The notes: generated from the sequence alone by a model not told the origin. DNA of 64,000 nucleotides from Tragulus kanchil (GCA_022376925.1 JAIOJX010000027.1:21221471-21285470), one strand, 5' to 3'; counted from the stretch's first letter, positions 33,748 to 45,027 are shown. A program made the numbers and translations.

Positions 33748-34204
33748 CATGTTGTTGTTCAGTTGCTACGTCACGTCCAGCTCTTTGCCACCCCCTGGAC
33801 GATGGCGCGCCAGGCTTCCCTGCCTTTCACTATGCCCAGCGTCCGCTCAGACTCACATCCATTGAGTCGGTGACGCCATCCAGCCATCGCATCCTCTGTC
33901 TCCCCTCCTCCTCCTGCCTTCCATCTTTCCCAGCATCAGGGTCCTTTCCAGTGCGTCGGCTCTTTGCGTCAGCTGGCCAAAGGACGGAGCCTCAGCGTCA
34001 GCATCAGTCCTTCCACTGAATATTCAGGGCTTATTTCCTTTAGGATTGACGGGTTGGATCTCCTCACTGTTCAAGGGACTCAGTCTTCTCCAGCACCGCA
34101 GTTCAAAGGCGTCAGTTCTTTGGCGCTCAGCCCTTTTTATGGTCCAGCTCTCACATCCGTACAAGACCGCTGGAAAAACCATAGCTCTGGCGATGTGGCA
34201 AAAT
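33748..34204 (-). mobile_element. BovB LINE 3' end
   Basis: The complement of the 3' part of the RTE-type LINE BovB: TTGTTCAGTTGCTACGTCAC, GTCCAGCTCTTTGCC, CACATCCATTGAGTCGG, CCAGCATCAGGGTCC, GGTTGGATCTCCTCACTG, TTCAAAGGCGTCAG and GAAAAACCATAGCTCTGG. It is a 5'-truncated, non-coding remnant, moderately diverged. Confidence 0.9.
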
Positions 34205-34298
34205 GACGCTGGCTTAAACTCAACATTCAGTTCCTACTATTAGACGTTGACACGGACACAATACGTTGTTGGTCATGCTTCACCCTCCTGTGTACAGA

Positions 34299-36492
34299 GT
34301 GCTCATCACATCCCAGCCTCTGAGCTCCACGCGCTTGTCACTCCGTCCCCTCAACCGCCCCGCGATGCTCTTGGCCCCCATTTGACCAAAGAAGAAACTG
34401 GGGCCTGGAGCGTTTCAGTCCTGCGCTCAGAGTCACGAGCTGTTGGCAAGCAGCGCCCTCAGGATGCGAACCCTTGACTGACTCCAAAAGGCAGCCTCCT
34501 AGCTGCCCTGCTGCCCACCACCCGTTGCCCTCAAGGGGGTCCTCACACCCAGCGTTCCCTAGAAGCTGGTTAGATAGGCTGGGTTCCAGCCGGCCCCCGG
34601 CACAGACCGGGAATCCACGCTCGCACCTTGAAGACCCTGGGGACTCAGCGGTGTTCCGGCTCTGTAGGACACTGACCCAGTGATGGGCAACGTGGCGCTC
34701 TCTGCTGTCTGTGCCTGCTTTCCGGGGGTGGGGAGCTGAGCTGGGAGGAGGGGGAGGAGATGCTTGCCAGGTGTTAGGGGACCCAGGGAAGAGGTGGGCT
34801 CGGCCAGCATCTGGGGCCGGTGTGGTTCAGCTTACGGAGGGTTTTCCAGGCCAGTCTCCCTGGCTGGACATCGCCTGTGTCTGGCCCCGCTCTGACCTCT
34901 CTGGGTGTTTGGGAAGGCTGGCTTTACTACGTGACAAACCCCCTCCTTGGATTCCTGACCCTTCACCTGAGCCTGGGGGATGCGACTGTTTTGTCTCTTT
35001 TCCAGGCCCGGGGCGCCCGTTGCCTGCCTTCCAGAGCAAGCTCTCCCCAGACCCCCCCTTTCTGAGACGTCTCCCAACTGCCCCCTGCATTGTGTTCCTT
35101 GTAACGATCTTTCCCTCTCATTGGAAACCCTTTCATCTCCCGTTTGGGCTGGGACTTGGGGCTTCTCCTGGGCCTCTGAGGTGTTGTTTCTGTGACCAAT
35201 TAGAATATAAAAGTGCAGTCATTTATCAAAGATACACAGAGAGCAATACACGATGGAACTGCAGCGAGCGTGGGCCGACAGAGCCAGGCGTGGCCGCCGC
35301 CAGTGCCGGCCTCTCCACCACGCGCATTAGGAGGCCTGGAATCCTGAACAGACGTTTCCCTCTGGTCCTACAGGTCGCTGGTCGTAACCGCCCCTCGGGA
35401 TGCTCATTGGACGTGCTCATCACATCCCAGCCTCTGAGCTCCACGCTTGTCACTCCGTCCCTCAACCGCCCGATGCTCTTGGCCCATTTGACCAAAGAAG
35501 AAACTGGGGCCTGGAGCGTTTCAGTCCTGCGCTCAGAGTCACGAGCTGTTGGCAAGCAGCGCCCTCAGGATGCGAACCCTTGACTGACTCCAAAAGGCAG
35601 CCTCCTAGCTGCCCTGCTGCCCACCACCCGTTGCCCTCAAGGGGGTCCTCACACCCAGCGTTCCCTAGAAGCTGGTTAGATAGGCTGGGTTCCAGCCGGC
35701 CCCCGGCACAGACCGGGAATCCACGCTCGCACCTTGAAGACCCTGGGGACTCAGCGGTGTTCCGGCTCTGTAGGACACTGACCCAGTGATGGGCAACGTG
35801 GCGCTCTCTGCTGTCTGTGCCTGCTTTCCGGGGGTGGGGAGCTGAGCTGGGAGGAGGGGGAGGAGATGCTTGCCAGGTGTTAGGGGACCCAGGGAAGAGG
35901 TGGGCTCGGCCAGCATCTGGGGCCGGTGTGGTTCAGCTTACGGAGGGTTTTCCAGGCCAGTCTCCCTGGCTGGACATCGCCTGTGTCTGGCCCCGCTCTG
36001 ACCTCTCTGGGTGTTTGGGAAGGCTGGCTTTACTACGTGACAAACCCCCTCCTTGGATTCCTGACCCTTCACCTGAGCCTGGGGGATGCGACTGTTTTGT
36101 CTCTTTTCCAGGCCCGGGGCGCCCGTTGCCTGCCTTCCAGAGCAAGCTCTCCCCAGACCCCCCCTTTCTGAGACGTCTCCCAACTGCCCCCTGCATTGTG
36201 TTCCTTGTAACGATCTTTCCCTCTCATTGGAAACCCTTTCATCTCCCGTTTGGGCTGGGACTTGGGGCTTCTCCTGGGCCTCTGAGGTGTTGTTTCTGTG
36301 ACCAATTAGAATATAAAAGTGCAGTCATTTATCAAAGATACACAGAGAGCAATACACGATGGAACTGCAGCGAGCGTGGGCCGACAGAGCCAGGCGTGGC
36401 CGCCGCCAGTGCCGGCCTCTCCACCACGCGCATTAGGAGGCCTGGAATCCTGAACAGACGTTTCCCTCTGGTCCTACAGGTCGCTGGTCGTA
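34299..36492. repeat. Two-copy tandem duplication L
   Basis: Copy 1 is about 34299-35412 and copy 2 about 35413-36492. The shift falls from 1114 to 1106 within 90 bases through loss of CG, C, CG and CC from short runs. Between the copies, 35397-35412 looks like a damaged third piece of the region near 34352-34378. Confidence 0.92.
35180..35270. other. Candidate conserved noncoding element
   Basis: A short AT-rich island: GTGACCAATTAGAATATAAA, then TTTATCAAAGATACACAGAG (TCF/LEF-like ATCAAAG). It also contains a TATA-like AATATAAAAG. Copied at about 36286-36376. Confidence 0.35.
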
Positions 36493-36950
36493 TTTTCCTT
36501 TCCCATCGGAGCCTTACAGATGTTCAGTGGCTCCCGTAAGTTCCACAAGTAAGTGTATAATCACAGCGAAAAAGAGGCAACCGCCAAATTAAAGCTCTGA
36601 TGCCCGCGTGGGCCCGCTTCCTTGTTCATTCCAGGTGACAAGGATCAGCCGAGAAGCCAGGCTCTCCATGGGGGGCCTTAAGTTTCCATGCACCCAGAAA
36701 GTTCTGTGAACAATGGTTTAATGAGCAGCTGCACAGACTTTAGGTAGATGTCTCCATTTCAACCACAGCTCTGCTCAGCGGTGAGACAACGAGACAGGCC
36801 ATTCCCAGGGAGGTGACTCCCTCCGATGGAAAATGCTCGAACTCCAGTGGGATCAGCTGCCACCTGCCTCTCAGGGACGAGAGGCCAGGATCTTCAAATC
36901 GTTGTTAAAGTTTTCCTGCTGAAAAGGGAGTTGATGTATCCTCAATTGTG
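36492..36950. other. Unique stretch, possibly conserved at its start
   Basis: After duplication L the sequence holds AGTAAGTGTATAATCACAGC and CGCCAAATTAAAGCTCTGATG, which look like part of a conserved noncoding segment. The rest (to 36950) shows no repeat or exon. Confidence 0.35.
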
Positions 36951-39154
36951 GGGAGGTTATCTGAGGACCAGGAAGCAGAATTAGCAAGGAGACATTTGGA
37001 TTCACAATTGTAACAGTTAACAATAGTAAGAGCGGGCATTCCTGAGTGCTTACAGGATGTCAAGCACGTGGATTCTTCTTCCGCTATTGTTCCCTCATTG
37101 GTCTGAAGATGAGATGCTTCTAGGACCTTCTGAAAGGGGGACTATCAATTCTCAGGGAAGCATCTTCACTTCTCCCTAAAGATCTGAGTGGCCATTAGCT
37201 GGGCCATGCCTCCCATCAGGTCCTTCCGCCCCCAGCAACTCCCAACAAGAGCCTGATGAGACGCACAGGCCCTGGCGTGGCCTGGCGTGGCCCTGCCGCA
37301 GCCTGGTCACCACGCTCAGGGCCAGCTCGGGGCCTGGCTGCCCCTGACTCTCTGCCTCCTGGAGCCAGGTCTGCCTCCCACTCATGCCGGGGTCTGCCGG
37401 GCAGGCAGGGACCCTGCTCGACCAGCCAGGGCCTCCTCCGGGCAGAACCTGGGGTCTGGACTTTGCGTGGGCATCCCTAACCTCGGCCCTGGGAGCAGCC
37501 TCCAGGCCAGCTTTCTCAGGCGGCCCGGGCTCGGAGCAGGGTCTGTTCCCTGTCGAGGGCCAGAGAGGGCTATTCCAGCCTCATGCCCCAAACGGTCTCT
37601 GGTGGCGATGGCTCAGCTCGGCCAGTGGAGCGCTGAAGTCGGCACGGACGACAGGAAAATGAGCAGGCACAGCCGAGTGCCTTCACAACATGATCACAAA
37701 ACAGGCAGCCGTAGGGCAGCCTGTGAGTGGGAGTGTGTCCATCTGCTTTAGGGTCATCGGGCCTTTGCTGATAAGCCGGTTGCCCCGGTCAGCGTCTGGG
37801 TCCCTGAGCTCAGCGGACAGGGTGGGTGAGAGACGGGGGCCCAGGCATTCAGCGTCAGCCTCGAGGATGGGGGTCCACCTTGGCAGCCTCCCGAGAGCTC
37901 GATCAATTGGATGACCTCCATTTCACAGATGAGCACATGGAGACCCAGACCCAGCCCTTCGCTCTGAATTCGCACGGCTGGTGGTATTCAGTTGGACCCA
38001 TACGCAGCGGCTCCTGGAAGCAATGCTACAGCCGTTGTTGGGCTTGTGATGGGGGGGAGGTTATCTGAGGACCAGGAAGCAGAATTAGCAAGGAGACATT
38101 TGGATTCACAATTGTAACAGTTAACAATAGTAAGAGCGGGCATTCCTGAGTGCTTACAGGATGTCAAGCACGTGGATTCTTCTTCCGCTATTGTTCCCTC
38201 ATTGGTCTGAAGATGAGATGCTTCTAGGACCTTCTGAAAGGGGGACTATCAATTCTCAGGAAGCATCTTCACTTCTCCCTAAAGATCTGAGTGGCCATTA
38301 GCTGGGCCATGCCTCCCATCAGGTCCTTCCGCCCCCAGCAACTCCCAACAAGAGCCTGATGAGACGCACAGGCCCTGGCGTGGCCTGGCGTGGCCCTGCC
38401 GCAGCCTGGTCACCACGCTCAGGGCCAGCTCGGGGCCTGGCTGCCCCTGACTCTCTGCCTCCTGGAGCCAGGTCTGCCTCCCACTCATGCCGGGGTCTGC
38501 CGGGCAGGCAGGGACCCTGCTCGACCAGCCAGGGCCTCCTCCGGGCAGAACCTGGGGTCTGGACTTTGCGTGGGCATCCCTAACCTCGGCCCTGGGAGCA
38601 GCCTCCAGGCCAGCTTTCTCAGGCGGCCCGGGCTCGGAGCAGGGTCTGTTCCCTGTCGAGGGCCAGAGAGGGCTATTCCAGCCTCATGCCCCAAACGGTC
38701 TCTGGTGGCGATGGCTCAGCTCGGCCAGTGGAGCGCTGAAGTCGGCACGGACGACAGGAAAATGAGCAGGCACAGCCGAGTGCCTTCACAACATGATCAC
38801 AAAACAGGCAGCCGTAGGGCAGCCTGTGAGTGGGAGTGTGTCCATCTGCTTTAGGGTCATCGGGCCTTTGCTGATAAGCCGGTTGCCCCGGTCAGCGTCT
38901 GGGTCCCTGAGCTCAGCGGACAGGGTGGGTGAGAGACGGGGGCCCAGGCATTCAGCGTCAGCCTCGAGGATGGGGGTCCACCTTGGCAGCCTCCCGAGAG
39001 CTCGATCAATTGGATGACCTCCATTTCACAGATGAGCACATGGAGACCCAGACCCAGCCCTTCGCTCTGAATTCGCACGGCTGGTGGTATTCAGTTGGAC
39101 CCATACGCAGCGGCTCCTGGAAGCAATGCTACAGCCGTTGTTGGGCTTGTGATG
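36950..39154. repeat. Two-copy tandem duplication M
   Basis: Copy 1 is about 36950-38053 and copy 2 about 38054-39154, shifted by 1103-1104. The joint lies in a G run (38051-38057), and the two copies are otherwise almost identical. Apart from a MIR-like piece at 37910-37990, the unit holds no repeat or gene I recognise. Confidence 0.93.
37910..37995 (-). mobile_element. MIR-like fragment, reverse
   Basis: GGATGACCTCCATTTCACAG followed by ATGAGCACATGGAGACCCAG is the complement of an eroded MIR core. Copied at about 39013-39098. Confidence 0.5.
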
Positions 39155-39955
39155 AGACAGGGCCCAACGAGGAGACTGTTCGGCTTGGAGGGGCTGCACT
39201 CGGGTGGGCGTCCCTGACTCCCATTGTGGGAGGCATTAGGGCAAGGGCGCAGGGCAGGTGTCCAGGAGACCTGCCTCCTTGGACACTCCCTCCAGCCCTG
39301 ACCCCACACTCACTGGCTCGCTCTCCCAAGGTGCACCTCATGCTCCTTGAGGTTGGGGGCACCCATTCCCTGACCCCCCAGGTGGCCTGGCTGACCCACC
39401 AGGCTAGGCCAATGGGGAGAACCACCACTCCGAGCTCCCCAGGCCCCGGGAGTGGACTGAGAGCCCCGAGATCAGTGGCCTCGGTCCCTGCCGGGGAGCC
39501 CCCGTCTCCTGGGGCTGAGGCTGCGAGAGGAAGAGCTCTGTGTTTTTAAAAAGAACAACATGCAAATCAGTTGTCTGACTGCAGTGCTCCCAGTGGGAGA
39601 TCCCAGCGCCACCTGCCAGTGCTGACAGCGAGGAAATGGTGACAAATGCCACCGCCACGCCGCCGAGCCCCGCGTGGGCAGGCCAGACGGGCCCTGGGCC
39701 GCGCGTCCGCTTGGTGTTCCTGGGGAGGCTGGAAGCTCTCAGGCCAGCGGGCGCGGGCCATCTCTGCTGTTGCAGATGTGGATGCTGAGGCCCGGTGGCG
39801 GTCAGCCGGGCAGGTGGACGCTTGGCCCTCCTGACACGATTATAACAGCAGAATTACTCAAAGGGAAAGGGTTCCGCCTGCTTGTTCCAGGCCGTATCCA
39901 GGGGGCTCTGAGCAGCGTCTGGCACAGGGTCGATGCTCAAGAAATGTGGGTCAGT
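39155..39955. other. Unannotated unique stretch
   Basis: No repeat or credible exon. An open frame begins at 39674 and runs through the SINE at 39962, so it is not a gene. AGCGCCACCTGCCAG near 39607 is an E-box with weak CTCF resemblance. Confidence 0.4.
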
Positions 39956-39961
39956 GGAACA

Positions 39962-40112
39962 TTCTGGTTGGTCTGGCGGTGGAGACGCTGTTCTGCCTGT
40001 GCAGGGGGTGCTGGTTTGATCCCTGGTCAGAAACTAAGGTTCCCACGTGCCGTGAGACAAAGCCTAAAGTTAGGGGGAAAAAAAAAATGGAAAAGGGAAA
40101 GAAAGAAACATG
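39962..40112 (+). mobile_element. CHR-type tRNA-derived SINE, short form
   Basis: GGTTGGTCTGGCGGTGGAG, TGCAGGGGGTGCTGG, TTTGATCCCTGGTCAG and the tail TTCCCACGTGCCGTGAGAC are the head and short body of a CHR-type cetartiodactyl SINE, ending in an A-rich tail (40077-40112). Confidence 0.7.
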
Positions 40113-40114
40113 TA

Positions 40115-40815
40115 CTGAGTGAATGGGTGGGGCCTGGGGCTCGGGAGGGGAGGCCGCCGGCACTCCGCTCTCCCCGCCCGCCCCAGGCTGGGTCTAGAGT
40201 CAGGCCTGCTGGGCAGCCAGAAGCTGGAGATGCTCTGGGGGTGACCCGGCGCCCTGAGAGGCACTCGCCGCCTCCTACAAGACAAGAAAGGACTCGCCCA
40301 CTGAGAGTCCATGTGGGGCGCCAGCCAGGGGAGCACCATTGTGTACAGGCCTACGGGGGCCCAGAATTTTCTGAGGGGAAGGTGGGTCATCCCAATAGGA
40401 GCTTCCAAGAGGCCAAAACACGTCCAGGCGGCGCCTGCTGGGCCATGGCCGTTGCCACAACAGGCTCAAACAGGCCTCCCCCCGTGGAGCCCTTTGGGCG
40501 GAACACGGCCCCGCAGGGTGGCCCACGAGCAGACAGGCCGCTACAGCCAGCCCGCCCCCAGGCCCCGGGCCCCCTGCCAGCGGCGACTGAGCCTAGGGCT
40601 TCCCCCGCAGATCGGGCCGGCCTCTCACAGAGGTCTGCGGCCGCTCGAAACCGATCAGGGAGGTCAAAGCTACACGGACTGACCCTGAGCACTCGACCTG
40701 GGCTTCACTTCATCTTTAGCCTGCCAAGGGGTGTGGATTTCACGTGGGACTGGGATGGAATCCTGACCTGGCCCACCCCGCCCCTCGCCCACAGTCCCCG
40801 GGTACAGGTCATTCA
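40115..40815. other. Unannotated GC-rich stretch
   Basis: A stop-poor stretch, open in one plus frame through to the T run of the next SINE. It contains no domain, no intron-exon structure and no repeat that I can recognise. I treat it as noncoding. Confidence 0.45.
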
Positions 40816-40836
40816 GCCTCTAAGATGCCATTTTCT

Positions 40837-41165
40837 TTCTTTCTTTTTTTTTTAAAGATTTATTTATTTTGGGCGGGGGTCGGGTTGGGGAGGGAGGGGA
40901 GCGGGCAGGCCACTTCTATTGGTCTTTCATTTATCTATTTTTATCCATCTTTGGTCTTTGGCTCCCGTGGGCCTCCCATCGCGGTGGCGTCTGTCGCTGC
41001 AGAGCTCCAGCTCTGGGCGCATGCGCTCCAGAGCTCCGGCTCGGTCGTTGGACACATGGGTCCAGCCGCTCCGCGGCACGTGGGATCTTCCCAGGCCAGG
41101 GCTCAAACCGGCGCCCCTTGCACTGCAAGGCAGTGTCCTTACCCACTGGACCACCAGGGGAAGCC
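40837..41165 (-). mobile_element. CHR-2-like SINE with perfect 17-base target duplication
   Basis: Reverse orientation. T-rich start, AGATTTATTTATTTTGGGCG, CATTTATCTATTTTTATCC, the GCATGCGCTCCAGAGCTCC block, CCGCTCCGCGGCACGTGGG and ACTGGACCACCAGGGGAAGC. CTAAGATGCCATTTTCT is repeated exactly at 40820-40836 and 41166-41182. The perfect target duplication argues for a fairly young insertion. Confidence 0.92.
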
Positions 41166-41202
41166 CTAAGATGCCATTTTCTAATCTGCAAAAGAAGACA
41201 AC

Positions 41203-41285
41203 ACGGTCAGCCCTGGAACAGCACAGGCTTGAACTAGGTGGGTCCCCTGAGATGCCATTGTGTTTCCAGTAGCTGTGGACCCACA
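41203..41285 (+). mobile_element. Tigger-like DNA transposon, left part
   Basis: GTCAGCCCTGGAACAGCAC, AGGCTTGAACTAGGTGGGTCC and TGTGGACCCACAC resemble the start of a TcMar-Tigger (MER2-class) element. The matching end may be at 41735-41771. A Bov-tA SINE lies between. Confidence 0.45.
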
Positions 41286-41295
41286 CTTTCATTTT

Positions 41296-41527
41296 GGGGG
41301 TGCGTGCTCAGTCGCTCAGCCGACTCTTCCGCCACCCCAGGGACTGCATCTTGCAGGCTCCTCTGTCCAGGGCATTGCCAGGGTAAGAACACTGAAGTGG
41401 GTTGCTATGTCCTTCTCCAAGGGATCTTCCGGACCCAGGGACCTTCCTCCAAGGATCGCAGGGAGGAGCCTGTGTCTTCTGCAATGGCAGGTGGATTCTT
41501 TCCCGCTGAGCCACCTGGGAAAGCCAG
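41296..41527 (-). mobile_element. Bov-tA SINE with 10-base target duplication
   Basis: The complement of Bov-tA: GTGCTCAGTCGCTCAGCCG, GGCTCCTCTGTCCAGGGC, CTGAAGTGGGTTGCTATGTCC, TCCTTCTCCAAGGGATCTTCC, then an extra GGGAGGAGCCTG piece, and TTCCCGCTGAGCCACCTGGG. CTTTCATTTT flanks it at 41286-41295 and 41528-41537. Confidence 0.88.
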
Positions 41528-41734
41528 CTTTCATTTTCCACATCTTTAAACTTGGAAACATGTCTGTTCAATCTAGAGATCGTGATATGTGAAATCAAAA
41601 GAACTAGGGTGTGCGTCCTGATTCTATCCAAACGCTTCCAGCTTCCTGCCCCTGCAGGTGAGTCATTCACCAATTCCTTTGTTTTTGAGGCAGAAATAGC
41701 AGGGTGCATATTTTCGATGGCACGGGGAATGCCG

Positions 41735-41771
41735 CCCGAGACTCTCCATTGTTGAAGGGTCAACTCTATAT
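41735..41771 (+). mobile_element. Tigger-like DNA transposon, right end
   Basis: CCATTGTTGAAGGGTCAACTC resembles the terminal part of Tigger-class elements (a GTTCAAGGGTCAACT-type end). Taken with 41203-41285 it suggests one element split by the Bov-tA insertion. The intervening 41540-41730 does not align clearly. Confidence 0.4.
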
Positions 41772-41774
41772 GGA

Positions 41775-42655
41775 AAACCCTTTAGAAATGGCCAGGCAAA
41801 AAAACCAATCAGGCAAGAAATGCAGCCTGCAGACAGGATCACAGATTAATTCTCCAGTCGGTATCATGGACAGAGGGACAAAGCGCAGTCCTGTCTCTGG
41901 GCCACCGCTGGCCGTCCCTTGTCCCTTGTGCCTCTGACGCTGCTCATCCCGCCTGCCGGCACGAGCTGCAGGCCCAGGGAGGAGTGGTCACTCCATCAAG
42001 AGAAATTTCCACTGTGTTTCCCCACTTTTCCAGCACCTCCTTCCAAGGCTGGATTTCAGGATGCATCCCCTGAGAGGAGCTGTGGGGGCCCCGAAGATGA
42101 ACCAGGCACACCCCCAAAAGGGGAGCAGGAAGTGCGGGCAACCTCAACGCAAAGAGCTGATACGCAAAGGCCACGGCTTTCCAGGGTAGCCCTGCGTTCA
42201 GGGACCCAGCTAAGCAGCGTCTAAAGGCCTGGCCCCTTGAGCCCGGCTTCTACCTCTGACCGACCCTGTTTCCTCCCCTTCCTGTGCAGGGTTGATCCCT
42301 CAAAAAATCATGCACCTCACCTCTGTGTTTACTTCTGGAGAATCTGACCTCTGCCAGCCACCCCTCTCCAGGTATGCCACTGAGCTTCCCTTTCTTCCCA
42401 CCTTGACAGGAAAAGCACCCTCCCAGGGGCCCCTGGGCAGCCCTCTCCTCCATCCTTCCGTCTGCGTCCCGGCCCCCAGCTCAGCTCACGCCTCACCTGA
42501 AGGCATCTCTTGTTTCTCTTCCCTTCTCCTTGCCCGGCTGCTTCATCCTCCTGCTGCCGGCTGTCGGAGGAACTGTTTACCACCATAAACCACAATGCAA
42601 TTCCATAAACACGTTATTTATCCTTCCTGTTATTATTCCCCATTATTTATTTCTG
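41775..42655. other. Unannotated unique stretch
   Basis: Mixed composition with no recognised repeat, RNA gene or exon up to an AT-rich zone at 42590-42670 (TAAACACGTTATTTATCC, CCATTATTTATTTCTG). Confidence 0.4.
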
Positions 42656-42659
42656 AAAC

Positions 42660-42748
42660 TCTATTATTAAATCTGTAAAGTGTTCGGCGATACCCTGGCA
42701 ATGAAAGACACTCGATAAAGGCGAGCGTATTATTATTATTACTCTGTG
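42660..42748 (+). mobile_element. MIR 3' end
   Basis: GTAAAGTGTTCGGCGATACC, CTGGCAATGAAAGACACTC and GATAAAGGCGAGCGTATTATT follow the 3' end of MIR (AAAGCGCTTAG..TGCCTGGCA..CTCAATAAATG..ATTATTATT). Confidence 0.6.
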
Positions 42749-42969
42749 ATTAAAACAAGGGAGAAAAATGAACCGTTTTAAATCAAGCCGGATTCGCTCT
42801 CACCCACTGGGGCCCCTGCTTGGAGGTGAAGGACGGCCCCGGCCCGGGCTGGGTGCAGGCTCTGTCCTCGCCGTCGGCAGCTCTCCGGCGTGGTTCCCAC
42901 GCGGCGGCTGTCGGCGACGCTGGGAGAAGCGCAGAGCTGGGGAAGGCTCCAACGCAGGGTGGGGTTTGT

Positions 42970-43170
42970 TCTGGGCGAAGCGAAAGCGATTCCGTTTGCA
43001 GTCTTACTTTTCGCCATCAGTCACCGTCCGTGACACGGAGAGGTAATAGAAGTGTCCAGGAATCCTGCATTTTATTTCCACTCGGCAGCATTTCTCTTGC
43101 AGGGGAAACATAAATTTGGCCGAATTTTGTGCGGATTTTGCAAAAATAGTCCCTCTCCTCCGAGCTCTGT
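42970..43170. other. Candidate conserved noncoding element
   Basis: A segment of intermediate GC with TACTTTTCGCCATCAGTCAC, GAGAGGTAATAGAAGTG, GCATTTTATTTCCACTCGG, AACATAAATTTGGCCG and GCGGATTTTGCAAAAATAG. Not a recognised repeat. Confidence 0.35.
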
Positions 43171-43377
43171 GGACCCACGTGATGCAAGGACAGAGGGATG
43201 GTTCTCTTCTGTGGTCGGAGGGGGTCTCACCAAGGAGCCTCCTCCACGGAGAGACGAGGGGAAGGAACAAGGCGACCCCGTGCAGGGACACCTGGTCTGT
43301 GCCCAGTGTGAACGAGCTGAGGGCCGGGATGGGGAGGCTTTCTGCATCCCCGGGCCACGTCCATCCTTTGGTGCCCT

Positions 43378-43566
43378 GGTTCTCAACACACGCTCCCTGG
43401 ACCGACAGCTTCAGCACATCCAGGTGTTTGTTAGAAACACAGACTCTCAGGCCCCAGCCCAGACCTGCTGAGTCACAAACTCCGGGGGTGAAGTCCGGAG
43501 ATCTGTTTAAACAAGTCGTCCGGGTGTTTCGAGCACACTCTCGGGCGGGAAACTCACCAGGTGAGC
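43378..43566 (+). mobile_element. MER5A-like hAT-Charlie element
   Basis: GGTTCTCAACACACGCTCCC, CAGGTGTTTGTTAGAAACAC, CAGACTCTCAGGCCCCAGCC, CAGACCTGCTGAGTCAC, and GAGATCTGTTTAAACAAG follow MER5A in order. A BovB fragment sits at its right edge. Confidence 0.7.
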
Positions 43567-43589
43567 CCCTTGGATTCCAAATGCCCTTC

Positions 43590-43883
43590 AAACCCGCCAA
43601 TCCTAAAGGAAATCAACCCTGACTATTCCTTGGAAGGACGGATGCTAAAGCCGAAGCTCCAAGGCTTTGGCTATTTGATGCAAAGAACTGACTCACTGGC
43701 AAAGACCCCGATGCTGGGAAGGATGGACGGCAAAGGGAGAAGGAGACGACAGCATCCGTGACTCAACGGGCACGGACCAGAATGGACGCCAGGGGACAGT
43801 GGAGGACGGAAGAGCCTGGCGTGCTGCCGTCCACGGGCTCACAAAGAGGTGGACGGGATTTAGCAACTGAACAGCAATGAGCA
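43590..43883 (+). mobile_element. BovB LINE 3' end
   Basis: Forward BovB 3' end: CAAACCCGCCAATCCTAAAG, GAAATCAACCCTGACTATTC, GGAAGGACGGATGCTAAAGC, GCAAAGAACTGACTCACTGG, AAGACCCCGATGCTGGGAAG, and a tail with TTTAGCAACTGAACAGCAATG. It is 5'-truncated to about 290 bases and carries no coding remnant. Confidence 0.9.
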
Positions 43884-43985
43884 GCTTCTGACCGGGAGCT
43901 TGTTAGGAAGGCAGATCGTGAGCTTCCCCCAGACCTCCTGCTGCAGAATCAGCATTTCCACGAGCTTCCCCACCGCCGGTTCACC
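43884..43985. mobile_element. MER5A-like fragment right of BovB
   Basis: TGACCGGGAGCTTGTTAGG, AAGGCAGATCGTGAGC, and CCAGACCTCCTGCTGCAGAATC resemble a MER5A arm. It may be a second element or a rearranged part of the one at 43378. Confidence 0.45.
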
Positions 43986-45027
43986 CCGTAAAGCTGAAGA
44001 AGCACCCTCTTCGCCGCTCTGTTCATGTCAGGTGGACAGAAGGGAGCAGCGAGTTTGGGAGGCGGAGGGGGACTGGAGCTGGGAGGTGATGGGGGAGCCC
44101 GTGGGACCTGTAGGAAGGAAGGGCCTGGGCGTCTGGGGGTTAACGAGGAAGTCACAAACCGTGGCATCCGACTCAACCGTTCCCCACGTCGGAGTCAAAG
44201 GTGAAAAATCCCTTCAATGGGCGGAACCTGGGATGTCTGACTCCTTAGGAACCAAACTGACATCTTGTCATCCTTGTCACATCTTTATGACAACTCCACC
44301 AAGAGAAAGCACAGCCGAGCCCACGGTGTGATTATTTTGTGATGGCCTCGGATAATTTTATCTACTCCGGGATGTCACAAAACCATGCCGACTCATCACC
44401 AGGTGGAGATCAGTTGCTATGGAAACCACCGGGAAGAGCGCTGAGACTGGGATCCGGACCCCGTTCCCCACGCTGACCCACCGTGTGACTCGAGGCAGCG
44501 TCGCCCCACTTGTCTGGGGCTCACTCCCGCTCCTCACAACAGGAAGTGGGCTCTGAATTGTGGGTGAGTCAGCGTGGCCCTGTGGGGGAGGGGGGTCCAG
44601 GGCCACTTATCCCACCAGCTGGCTGACATCTCTTGGCTCCCAATTTTTAAAACTGTCTGTTCTGTCCACGCTCAGGGGTTCTCGTTTCATCTTCTCGTAC
44701 TGGAGGAGGCAGTACCAGCAGCCGCGTTTTATTCAAGTGAGAAAGGCGGAACAGAGAGATCAGGATCTTATAGTCACACAGCTCCTGAGTGGCTGAGCCA
44801 TGGTCTGAATCCAGCCTGAGAGTTCTCAAAACCCACCACGGTCCACAAAGGACGGATCACAGGGAACTCTGCTCGATGCGTTGTACTCACCTAAATGGGA
44901 GCAGAGCTTTATAAAGAATAGATACGCCTGAAGTGAACCCCACATTGTTAGTCAACCATACGAAAACGAGCGGATCGGATGACTTCCATTCTCTCCTGCA
45001 TCTTTCTGGGTTATCCTCAGGACATGA

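Noticed and set aside
33748..34204. Coding remnant of a reverse transcriptase
   Set aside because: Only the 3' terminal part of BovB is present. It lies downstream of the reverse-transcriptase domain and is full of changes.
34711..36539. Open frames of 290 and 240 codons starting in both copies of duplication L
   Set aside because: They are the same frame in the two copies with different ends caused by the joint. No domain, no signal peptide, low-complexity GC-rich composition.
39674..40855. Open frame of 393 codons on the plus strand
   Set aside because: It runs through a CHR-type SINE (39962-40112) and ends in the T run of another SINE. It shows no domain or exon structure. GC-rich DNA has few stops.
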